From the NCBI GenBank assembly GCA_027186245.1, contig CP114491.1, positions 6,879,501 to 6,943,500 of the forward strand: a stretch of DNA of 64,000 nucleotides, given 5' to 3'. This document shows, piece after piece, positions 11,165-20,749 of the stretch (position 1 is its first letter; every line of letters starts with the position of its first letter). Below the pieces are notes generated by a model that was not told the origin of the DNA, searched no databases, and worked only from the letters and a program-made list of their open reading frames with translations. This DNA comes from Coriaria nepalensis. Its lineage: Eukaryota; Streptophyta; Magnoliopsida; Cucurbitales; Coriariaceae. The translations under genes and the position numbers were made by a program.

Positions 11165-12659
11165 TTAAAATAAAGAGAATGAAAAGTTCAAAAAAATACC
11201 CTCAGTTTTAGGGGTTGGCCCCTTATAACCCCTAATGACCCTAAAATGGAGGGCCTTCATGGAGGGCACATCATATAAAAGGCCAAAGGCTGTAAGATGG
11301 TTCATCATCAGGATGGTCTCCCAAGCACCGATCCATAGGTGGCTTAGCCAAAATTTCCCTCCAGATTGCCTCATCCCCATCGGATAAGGAAAAGGGGTGG
11401 TTAGAATTACCTAAAAGAAAAGACGAGGTCAAACCTTTATTCTTGGGCTAAGGCTCAAAAGGTTATAAGGTAAAATACTTACAAGTCTTATTGAAGGATG
11501 TGAGGACCTTATATGCTCTAAGGGGGCACTACCACTCCCTAGTCAGAATGCACCACTTTTCCTTCCAATTTTTATTAAACTTAGGAAAGACGCACAGGGG
11601 TGCCTCCTTAAAAGTAGTGGTACCTTTAAGGCCTACGCCTAAGGTCGAGGACTGATAGGAAGAAAGATACTCATGGAAACCGCCGGGTGGACTCAAAGAA
11701 GAGAATGAAGAGGTCAATGATCATTAGTTCGCCAAGCATTCGGCGTCAACTAGCCCTAACTTAGCATCCAAACGTAGAGAGAACTCATGGATGAAGGGAT
11801 GGAGAGGGGATGACGCCTATCTTAAACATCAACGAATAGATGACCGTATCTATTAATGGAAAGACCCCAATCTAGGGAATCCATTCATAAGCTTCAGACA
11901 CCTCAGGCCCACTACGGTAGGTAGGTTGTAGTCGATAAGAACATCCCCAGCCTCATCTTGAGTAATTATGGATTATAGGTTCTCATAATGGTCAGGTGGA
12001 AGAGGTTGACCTTACCTTTATTTACTAGCTCTTGGTTGTGATGAACATTAAGAAGTCTTCAAATCTAATGATGCTAGGAAAATGAAAGTCAGCCTTATAA
12101 AAAGAATGGTTAATGAAAGATAGTTGAAGACGAGAATGAGAAAAGAGGAGAAAACCATAATTTGCTAAGTCTCAAAGAACCTAGTGTTAAAAGTTAAAGA
12201 CAAAGGTCTAGTGAGCCATATAGAAAGAGCTTAGCCTAAGTGCATTCAAACCATAGGATCAGCGATAATCTTAATCTAAAGAGGTGAAGAGATGCCTTAA
12301 GGGTGAGAAACTCCTAAAATCAAGCGTACACAACATTTTCATATTAGAATTAAGAATTCACAGATCACCATGACATTCATGAACCCTAGGAAGAAAGGGG
12401 ATGAAGAACTTACTAGTTTTCTCAGATATAGTACATAATGAGAAGAGGTTGCGGATGCGACGTAGTGTCACATAATGCATTTTTTTTTAATAGAGAATAG
12501 TCGCAAAAATGGGAGCTTTTTCGGAGTTTTCGAAACGAGAGAGAGCAAAGGAGTAAGAAGTTTGAAGGAAAGGAAACCGTAAGGAAGAAAGGTGGAGAAA
12601 TTCAGTTCTGTGGGAAAAATGATTTGAATCCGAAGGGTCAACCAACCACACTGGGCCAC
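11165..12659 (-). pseudogene. Antisense extra ORF of a Tat-type gypsy element (transposase_28-like)
   Basis: The minus-strand fragments resemble the plant domain once named 'putative gypsy type transposon'. They include a YVIRGYKGPTPKTEGI-like end near 11165-11250, KNWKEKWCILTREW at 11529-11570, and an FKIGVIPSPSMSSLYVW segment near 11800. Many stop codons. The fragment at 12468-12659 may be its N-terminus. In Tat elements an additional ORF of this type can lie between pol and the 3' LTR in antisense. That fits the plus-strand LTR that follows here. Confidence 0.5.
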
Positions 12660-13450
12660 ATGTTATGAGAGAAGGTGCAAAGTGTGCACATGAGAAATAA
12701 ATACATCACCTCGATTCCCAAGATCATTATGCCAAGGATATGGAACCATCGCCAAAACATTAAAGTGGAAGTGAAAGGCCTCTCCACATACTAGTGTGTG
12801 TTCAGTTGTCTAAGAGCCTAACGGGGTGGCCCAACCCTGAAGAGACAAGTTATCAGGTTGGTTTGCCTAAAACTTGGAAAAAGAGAGATGGGCTTCAGAG
12901 GTACCACGTGCCCCTATCATGCTCAAACCACATGGTAATGGGCTAACTATTGGGATTAGCTAAATAGGAGCCTCAACATCGGTTGAGAAGCCCATCCAAG
13001 AGTTAGGTTAGGGTTATAAACCGACCCTATGGCGATAAGGCTAACCTCGTGTCATTCTAAGATGAGGCTAAAGCTCATCACCCTCAACATGTGTCGAAGC
13101 TAGGCATCTTGAGAGTAAAGATAATTGGACTTAACCCTAGATGAAAGAGGCAGACTTTGTATATGACGGGTGGGCCACAACGAATGCAGTGGGCCATGCA
13201 TCCTAGAAGGGTGAGAAGGCTTAGCCCCAATTCATAGGCAAACTTACTAGGTTTTTTTCTCCAAACCAAAGGTATAAAATGATCATTATTCCACTAAACG
13301 GAGGTACAACACTCTGACCCTAAATATTGCCTCTCCTAAATTCTTCCTACAAAATTTTATTGACTTAATCGTTAAAGAGTGATACATCAGTCGTCATCTT
13401 CGCTTTATCCCTTTTTTGTTCTTTGTAAGTCTTTCTAATCTTGGAGCACA
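12660..13450 (+). repeat. LTR of a plus-strand Tat-type element
   Basis: A TATA box (TATAAAA, 13273-13279) is followed by an R-region-like stretch (acactctgaccctaaatatt, then a gacttaatcgttaaagagtg segment). This strongly resembles Tat/Ogre LTR promoters. The end near 13448-13450 is set by a CA. The start is uncertain. With the antisense ORF on its left it would be a 3' LTR. A weak primer-site-like stretch just downstream leaves a 5' LTR possible. Confidence 0.5.
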
Positions 13451-14097
13451 TTGTTGGTAGAGGATCATTCATCTGGATGGAAATCTGCATTAAAAGGTAT
13501 AATTATCATCTAACTCATAAATGAGCACAAATATGCTAGCTAGAAAGTAATAACCAAACAATAGAAAACAATGAAAAATGGGAGGTGGAACTTCAATGTA
13601 CAGAGAACAAAGAACGAAGGAAAGAAGGAGAAAGGGAGGGAAGAGAAAAAAAAAATGATCATTGCTGGAAAAAAAATAATAAAATAAAATATTAGAGGGA
13701 TAAAATATGAATTAAATCAATTTAAATTTTGCTAAAGTGCTTCTCTTAAATTTGTAGAAGTACTATAGCAAAGTTAAAAATAAAATCAGACATGCATGAT
13801 GGTTGGACGATTTTTATTATTTTTGTTTAAATTCTTTAAAATTATAATTAATATAACTGAATAGAAAACAAGATACTAGTGCTCAAAGTGTTTGACTCGT
13901 GTTTTTTTTTTTTTTTAATTAAAAATTTATGAACAACCATCCTTAATTTTCGTTCTGGATAATGAAACTCCATGTTAATTATAATCTCACAGCTTAGTTC
14001 ACTTCAATGTACAAAACCATGAATTTTACCAACTTTAAACCGTGTTCACTTCAAATAATACCTCAACATAATAGCCTTTTAATTCTATCCCATGATC
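13451..14097. other. AT-rich intergenic region
   Basis: No gene seen. It contains purine-rich stretches at 13560-13660 and a poly-T at 13902-13917, and leads into the second DUF538 promoter. Confidence 0.6.
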
Positions 14098-14183
14098 AAA
14101 TCATAATTCCCCTCTACCTACCATCAACCTAGATAACGGTAAATCATAATCCCCCTCTACCTACCATCAACTTATATAACGGT
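14098..14183 (+). promoter_or_regulatory. Duplicated 43-bp promoter block with AC elements and a TATA box
   Basis: Two adjacent copies (14098-14140 and 14141-14183) differ at only a few bases. Each carries ctctacctaccatcaac, which contains ACCTACC, the AC-I element bound by R2R3-MYB factors. The first copy ends ctagataacgg; the second ends cttatataacgg, giving a TATA-like box about 80 bp before the start codon chosen here. Confidence 0.55.
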
Positions 14184-14262
14184 CCAACTCTATCTAACAC
14201 TCACTACTTCCCATTACATGACAAACTTAAGAACAATTTTCCGATACCCATCAAACATAGTA

Positions 14263-14766
14263 ATGAACCTTCTACCCAAGGCATTCCTCATCCTCATCCT
14301 TTCTGCCGCCACCGCCATTGCCACCACCTCATCACTCAATACTGCCTATGAAGTTCTAGAAGAATACGATTTTCCGGTTGGAGTTCTCCCAAAAGGTGTT
14401 CTAGGGTATGACCTGAACAACTCCACGGGTGAATTCTCAGCATATCTCAATGGTTCTTGTACGTTCTCCATTGACTCGTACGAGCTGAAGTACAAGTCAA
14501 CCATTAATGGTGTGATAGCCAAAGACAAACTCTCTAGCTTGAGTGGGGTTCAAGTTAAAGTGCTGTTTGTTTGGCTGAGTATTGTGGAGGTTATTCGTGA
14601 TAAGGATGAGCTCGAATTCTCAGTTGGGATAGCATCGGCCGATTTTCCGGTTAGTAATTTTGATGAGAGTCCGACTTGTGGGTGTGGATTTGATTGTGTT
14701 AATAATATAACTGGAAGAAAGATTAAAGTCAAAGCTGATCGTTTTGTTTATTCTTCCTCTTCTTGA
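14263..14766 (+). CDS. DUF538 family protein, secreted (second copy)
   Basis: A single exon of 167 codons from the ATG at 14263. An upstream in-frame ATG at 14218 would add 15 residues, but the later start puts the hydrophobic signal peptide (LLPKAFLILILSAATAIA) at the very N-terminus, as in the paralogue at 5.97 kb. The mature part shows the family signature: AYEVLEEYDFPVGVLPKGV, GYDLNNSTGEFSAYL, then KYKSTINGVI and the closing SPTCGCGFDC. Its role is unknown beyond the general DUF538 link to stress and cell-surface functions. Two DUF538 genes next to a SAG21-type LEA gene is the arrangement I recall in Arabidopsis. Confidence 0.93.
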   Translation: MNLLPKAFLILILSAATAIATTSSLNTAYEVLEEYDFPVGVLPKGVLGYDLNNSTGEFSAYLNGSCTFSIDSYELKYKSTINGVIAKDKLSSLSGVQVKVLFVWLSIVEVIRDKDELEFSVGIASADFPVSNFDESPTCGCGFDCVNNITGRKIKVKADRFVYSSSS

Positions 14767-15300
14767 TGAGTTGACTGTTCGCTCAACAAGTTGGGTAGCT
14801 AGAGTTGTTAAGTGTTGAGAATAAATGCGAAGTGCTGTTAGATTCTTGTCCTATTGTTTAGACCTTAAATTGTAATTGGAGGTCCAATCTGGACTTTGAA
14901 TCATAGATTTGAGTTGGGTCCTAAAAATATTAGCAAATTTTATTTAACACTTCGGTTATTTATTATATTCTTTATATATTAATAAATTATTTCTTTATTA
15001 CGAGAGAATAGAAAAAATATTAATATAAAAAGAAAGATAAAAATAATATTATTAAATGATAATAAATATTATTAAAAAAAGTAATATTAAAGAATAAATA
15101 AAATATTAATAAAACAAAATCCTCTCTAAAGTATAATAATTCTTTAAATTTAGAAAATTACTTTAATAAAATTAAATAAGAATTTTAATTTTGAAAATTA
15201 GATATTTACTTTTTTTTTTTAATTTTTATTTAATTTCTATAAAATTATAATTAATAATAGATTTTAGAGAATTGAGTATTAAGAGTATTGAGTTTTCAAT
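14767..15300. other. AT-rich intergenic region
   Basis: The 3' flank of the DUF538 gene, then almost pure A/T with many short aatattatt-type repeats. No gene or element seen. Confidence 0.6.
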
Positions 15301-15699
15301 TACACCCAATTATAGGTAGTATGAGACAAGTCAAATTAGTCCCTTGCTTTGACTGCGTCTGACGTGTAATTAAAGCCCTTTTAAAAGTCTTTCTTCATCA
15401 ACAACCATCATTTCAATTAAATTTTCCATTAAATTAACTATCTTTAACACCCCCTCCTCTCAAGCTCATGGTTTGAATAAACCCAAAACATGAAGCTTTG
15501 AAAATAAGTAATAATGATGATGAATCACTAAAGACTTAGTAAAAAGATTAGTGGACTGTTCATTTGTCTTCACATGAGAAGTAACCAGGAAACTAGACTG
15601 CACTTTTTCTCGTACTAAGAGTCAATCTTAATGTGTTTAGTGCGTTCCTGAAATATGGGATTGTTGGATATATGAATAGCAACGTATTGTCACAGTAGA

Positions 15700-16010
15700 A
15701 GTGATAGGAGTTGGGATAGTAACCCCTAAGTCCTGAAGAAGAGCAGCAATCCATACAAGTTCACAAGAAGTTGTAGCCATAGCCCTATATTCAAATTCTG
15801 GGGATGAACATGAAACAATTGTCTGCTTCTTTGATTTTCCATGAGACTAATGAATCTCCTAGAAAAATACAAAAACTAGTCTGAGATTTATATGTGGCAA
15901 AGCATGAGGCCCAATCTGAGCTTGTGTATGCAGTTAGGTTCAAGTTAGAAGTAAAGGCCAAGAGAATGCCTTGACTCGGAGAATTCTTCAAGTAACGAAG
16001 GATTATATGA
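15700..16010 (-). pseudogene. copia RNase H remnant
   Basis: The minus-strand frame contains KNSPSQGILLAF, LNLTAYTSSDWASC and FCIFLGDSLVSWK. This is the well-known copia RNase H block, with the catalytic Asp in the SDWA motif. A frameshift near 15800 separates the AEYRAMA-like continuation. Confidence 0.8.
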
Positions 16011-16079
16011 CCTGCATGGAGAATATGATATCCTTGGATAATGCATGTATTGACTCATAATATTGACAACATATGTAAT

Positions 16080-16873
16080 GTCAGGCCTCTCTTGTGACAA
16101 TGGTCACATTCAATCGAGGATTTTTTATTCCAAGTAGGAATAAGTGACTTGAAAGAGGAATAAAAGGTTGTTGTAGGAGTTTCTGAAATAGATTGAACAT
16201 AAAGAGGTTTTTTAGTCTCATCTTAAGTTAACATTGAAAAGGCATCATCTAGGCTTGGAAAAGGCTTCATCATAATGATTTAAGTCTGAGCTTGATTATA
16301 TCCCTCATTTAATCCGGTGAAGAATTGCAACTTTTGTTGTTCCTTTTAAGGAAAAACTTCATATGCAGACTCACAGATGAAATGAGGATTAAGAACAAGA
16401 AACTCAAATTCACCCCATAATACATTGAGTTTTGAATGATAAGCCATGATTGAATTAGCTCCTTGATGATGAGCATTAATCTAGCGATGTAGAACAAGAA
16501 TTCTAGAGCCATTGATCTTATTGAACCGATTCTTTAAATCCTCCCAAACATTATAGGCATTTTTTTAATATACAACACCAACAAATAATTCCTTCGAAAT
16601 AGTGTTTAAAATCCAACCTAAAACAAAAGCATTGCATGAAAGGATCAGTAGGTGGACGAACACAGCTTCCATCAATGAAATCTACTTTATTTTAGCAGTC
16701 AAAGCATGAAGCATTGCATTTAAGCACACGCCATAATTCTCTATTCTAGTCAATTGAATGGAATTGATATGGGCTCCAGGCGTGTCAAAAGGATAAAGGT
16801 ATAGAGGATGGGAGAAATCAACGATCTGAGAGGATGATTGAGTTGGAAGAGCTGGAGGTGGAGGAGTCGTCAT
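16080..16873 (-). pseudogene. copia gag remnant
   Basis: It starts MTTPPPPALPTQSSSQ and continues into HPLYLYPFDTPGAHINSIQL, the usual N-terminal motif of copia gag in which the element meets its nucleic acid partner. Downstream gag_pre-like segments occur at 16309-16512. Stops interrupt it. It then passes directly into RNase H. Confidence 0.75.
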
Positions 16874-17083
16874 GAAGAGAAAATCATTTTACAGATGAAA
16901 TTAGTTCAAGTGAGTGAGACAGAAAAATTCGCAAGATGCAGACGAATCGATCAGTGAAAGAATTAAGAGAGAAGGTGAAAGAATGCGGTAGATGAGTAAA
17001 AAGTGTCCATGTTTGTTTCCTGAGAAAATCAATTGAGAAAAGAAAACATAAAGGAAAAAAAAAACAGTTAAGTTCTGATACCA

Positions 17084-17305
17084 TGTTAAAGTGAGAGAGA
17101 GAAGAAAAAGACCCTTATATTTTTATTACTATCCAAAGGACCCCAATACAACGTATTTATATTCAATACATACACATATATCAACATGCAGTCAACAACT
17201 AATTAACTAACTAACTGATAACCATATATCTACATATAAATAAGCAAAAAACCAGTAAATTAACTCTCTCTAACCAGTTTTTCATTAGATTAACTATCTC
17301 TAATA
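17084..17305 (-). repeat. 5' LTR of the copia derivative
   Basis: Flanked inside by the initiator-Met-type primer site. It starts tgttaaag on the plus strand, giving a terminal TG...CA type boundary. It is short (about 220 bp) and AT-rich. Confidence 0.65.
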
Positions 17306-17616
17306 TATACACATTTATTTTTGAGATTTAATTTCTATTTTTTTTCTTTTTTGCTAAGTAATCGCTCAATATACTTTCCACAAATAACAATCATAAATTA
17401 AGCATAAATTAGCTTTTTTCCTCGATAAATTCTTTAGTTTAGATGGCAATTTTCCAACAAATCATGTGATTCTTTAGTTTGGAAAGTGATCATTATTTAT
17501 TAAGCATTTTGGGGGTTAATTTTAATTTCCCCTAAAATTAAAGCAATAATAAACATATAAAAAATTTTAAAAATCAGAAATCAGAAATCACATACATAAA
17601 AAAAATAAATATTCTA

Positions 17617-17770
17617 AATTGGAATCAGTTTCCCCCAAAATGGAAGGGCGAGCTACAATAACGAAAATATAGTAGTAATAATAGTAAATGAGTTAACAAA
17701 TTGCTTAAGGAGGGTTGGTCGGAGAGTTGGTCGGAGCTCTGCCACGTCAATCTCAGCGGCGCGATTCTTT
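17617..17770 (-). pseudogene. Truncated LEA5/SAG21 copy (3' end only)
   Basis: The minus strand carries the last 20 or so codons (NRAAEIDVAEL, then a short LRPTLRPTLL duplication) and the 3' UTR of the LEA5 gene at 20.0 kb, including the gtttcccccaaaatggaagg stretch. A 12-bp internal duplication (ggtcggagagtt) is present. The match stops abruptly near 17770, where repeat-like sequence begins. The 5' two-thirds of the gene are missing. Confidence 0.8.
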
Positions 17771-19400
17771 AGATCATATAATTATGAAAGTTTAGAATGT
17801 TAGCTTTCTAATGAATAAGTAATAAACTATAGACAAAAATAAAATGCTTGATTTAACGATTTTAATATACTTGGGATTTGATAGATCAAACATGTATATT
17901 CCAATTTGGAGTTATAGGACTTTTTGATAAATGTACCATAAAAATATTAAAACAATAGTTATTTATAAATGAGAGAAATGATTTTTAGAATACATCTATG
18001 AGAATAAGAAATTTAGCAAGAGAAAAAATTAATAATACATTGTCACCAAAGTGAAAATAGAAGAGGTAGAAAAAAATTTGGAGCTAAAAGTTTGGTATGA
18101 GACATATAAAAGATAGACTTAATAGTGTATCAAATTTCAAATTAATTAGAATTATGGTCTAAAAAAAATATAATTATTAAACCTAGGCTAATAGTTAGAG
18201 AAACTAAGTAACTTTAAAATCTATATGTGAGTGGTATAATGAAAGGCATGAACTAAGAAGAAAAAAATAATAATTTGGAATTGTAAATTTTCTATGAGAT
18301 ATTTTGAACCTTAATAAGAGGTTGTATGAGTTTTAACTGAAAGCAATACTTATATAATAAGTTAGAGCTTTTACAAAAGAATAACTTAAATTAAAGAGAT
18401 TAGAACAATATTATATATAAATTTAGATGAGTTAATTAATAATAAAATTTATAGAAAATTACTAAGTTAAGTTTATATCAGTGCTCGATTAGGATACTAC
18501 ATAATTCAGGATTTGAAGGATGTCTAATAGATTTTTAATGATTATCAAATTTTAGGTAAGTAAACTTTCACTTACAATATAAGTATAGTCTGTCTGCATT
18601 GATTTTATGAAAGCTGCAGTTGAATTTCATAAGCTAAAATGCTTTGAAATTTAGATACATCATTTAAATACAGTAGTAACATGTTTCAGTTTGAAAGCGT
18701 TATTTGAAATGAGAAAGCATAATGTTAGAAATGTTAGAATGATCTTTCAAAGAAATGTATATTTTATAAAAGCGCATAATGTTTTCAGTGAGGTGTTGCC
18801 AGTCAGGACATATCTCATAGAGATATCGTTGATTCTAGATTTTATTGGTCATAATAGATCACTCCAGCAGTCATAGTAAATCTCATATTTTATTGGTCAT
18901 AGTGGATCACCGTAAGCAGTCATAGCGGGTCAAAAGTTAAAAATGGTCATAGTGAATTACTTCCAGTGGTCATAACGGACGATAGATTTAAAAAATATCG
19001 GCGGTAGCATACTCAGAATCCAAAGCAAAGCAGTAATAAAATAAAAATATTACTATTTATAAAAAAGTATTTGAAATCTGCATATTGCATATTCATAATT
19101 ATATAATTGAGTTTTACTATTTTATAGTGTATATGAGATAAGAAGTTTGCTTACTAAATTCTTTAGCTTATAGAAATGTGTTTGTGTTGTAACTCATAGA
19201 TTTCAAGAAGGTAGAATTGTGACTACAGTTGTTATCTATATAGAGTATACATATAGATCCAGACCTGTGAGAAAAGAAAAGTTATAACTACTATTTTATT
19301 CTATCAATAGTATTTATGGATGAATATAATTATACAGTTATTCATATAAATAATATTAGTAATAACACATTTTAATTATAAGAAATTTTAATGAGTAAAT
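17771..19400. repeat. Unclassified repeat-like region, possibly a decayed LTR
   Basis: No coding frame. At 18780-18990 a degenerate motif ggtcatagtggatcac and gcagtcatag recurs several times. The stretch interrupts the truncated LEA5 copy, so it is most likely an insertion. A decayed chromovirus-type LTR is a guess based on general look only. Confidence 0.35.
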
Positions 19401-19504
19401 TTTAAGAAAGTAAAAGGAATAACATTCTTATTAATTATATAATAAAATTAACTATTTTCTCTAAAATAATTGAGATAATTATATAATTAATAATAATGTG
19501 TTAT

Positions 19505-19824
<320 letters not shown>

Positions 19825-20042
19825 GAAGGAAAGAAAAAGAGGAGAGAGAGTTGCGTCGATAAAAGAATTAACACTTTCAAATTTTTATAGATTAATAATT
19901 GAATTTACTCATATAATTTGCGACACTAAAATCTAATACATAAAAAATAAATATACAATATTGGGATGAGGTTTCCCCCAAAATGGAAGGGGGGGGAGCT
20001 GCAATAACAAAAAAATAATATCAATAAAAATAAATTAGTTAA

Positions 20043-20309
20043 CTAATTTTTGTGTTTAAGGAGGGTTGCTCGGAGCTCTGCCACGTCAATCTCAGCGGCG
20101 CGATTCTCCGGACGGTAGTAGCCAGTGACTGGGTCTGGGACCCACGCCATCTTCTCTGTAGACCCCACCACATCTTCCGTCGTCTTCTTACTCATCTTAC
20201 TGCTTCCTCCCGCCACCGCCGCCGCGGCGTATCCACGCCTGAAAGAGTTAGAGACTCCATCGACGAGCAGAGCAGTGAGAAGTTTAGCGCTGGATAAAGA
20301 GCGAGCCAT
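20043..20309 (-). CDS. SAG21: LEA5/SAG21-type protein, intronless copy
   Basis: An 88-codon single-exon gene, a group 3 LEA protein (LEA_3 family). The N-terminus (MARSLSSAKLLTALL, then FRRGYAAA) is an amphipathic, arginine-rich mitochondrial presequence type. The conserved C-terminal half reads KMAWVPDPVTGYYRPEN followed by EIDVAELRATLL. Arabidopsis SAG21 (AtLEA5) is mitochondrial and is induced by oxidative stress, drought and senescence. I chose the inner ATG at 20309; a second ATG directly before it (20312) adds only one Met. The promoter has a TATA box and a G-box shared with the copy at 23.7 kb. Unlike that copy, it has no intron at the FRRGY position. Confidence 0.92.
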   Translation of the reverse strand: MARSLSSAKLLTALLVDGVSNSFRRGYAAAAVAGGSSKMSKKTTEDVVGSTEKMAWVPDPVTGYYRPENRAAEIDVAELRATLLKHKN

Positions 20310-20493
20310 CATTAATTGCTGGCTGATCAGAGATTAGGAAATCGAACAGCTCTGTTTGGTTCTAGGGAAAATTTCTAAAAATCAACACAAACAAAGCTCT
20401 CTCTGTCTCTCTTTATCGCAGCTTATGGAAGCTTCTAATTGCTGTAGAGTGTTGTTGAAATGTTGTGTAGGAAGAAGAGGAGCGCAGGGTTGG

Positions 20494-20501
20494 TATTTAT
20501 A
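20494..20501 (-). promoter_or_regulatory. TATA box of the LEA5 intronless copy
   Basis: The minus strand reads CTGTATAAATACCA. The identical box, with the same flanking CCCGCCTGTATAAATACCA context, occurs upstream of the second LEA5 gene at 24330-24337. Confidence 0.75.
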
Positions 20502-20598
20502 CAGGCGGGAAGAGGAAAGTAGACGGAAACAGAGTACAGCTGTGTTTACGTGAATATGGAAATGGTCAAACTAAGTCGTTTGGCTTGTGCACTTCTCC

Positions 20599-20609
20599 GC
20601 CACGTGGAC
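20599..20609 (-). promoter_or_regulatory. G-box/ABRE of LEA5 intronless copy
   Basis: GCCACGTGGAC, with the CACGTG core at 20601-20606, about 100 bp upstream of the TATA box. The same 11 bases stand upstream of the second LEA5 gene. The element is a known binding site of ABA-responsive bZIP factors. Confidence 0.7.
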
Positions 20610-20637
20610 ATACTCATTCACAGAGCCCCCTACGTCT

Positions 20638-20682
20638 CATTTTCATTTTCATTTTCATTTTCATTTTCATTTTCATTTTCAG
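20638..20682. repeat. (TTTTCA)n hexanucleotide repeat
   Basis: Seven tandem copies of ttttca, in the LEA5 promoter region. Confidence 0.9.
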
Positions 20683-20749
20683 CGTGGTTAATTAATGTTA
20701 ATCCTGATCCAAAAGCTTTCCTCTTTCAAGAATTGTTGCTGTAAATTAA

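Larger units (their letters stand above)
15380..17305 (-). mobile_element. Ty1/copia deletion derivative (gag joined to RNase H)
   Basis: On the minus strand the order is 5' LTR (17084-17305), primer site, gag, RNase H, polypurine tract and 3' LTR edge. The primer site reads TGGTATCAGAACTTAAC (17066-17083), the standard initiator-Met tRNA type of copia elements. The polypurine tract is at 15450-15466. The two LTRs share the start motif AGATAGTTAAT(C/T)TAATG. Protease, integrase and most of RT are absent, so this copy could only have moved with help from another element. Confidence 0.8.

Noticed and set aside
20052..20337. Plus-strand open frames over the LEA5 gene
   Set aside because: They are antisense shadows. 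The minus-strand frame encodes the recognised LEA5 protein.
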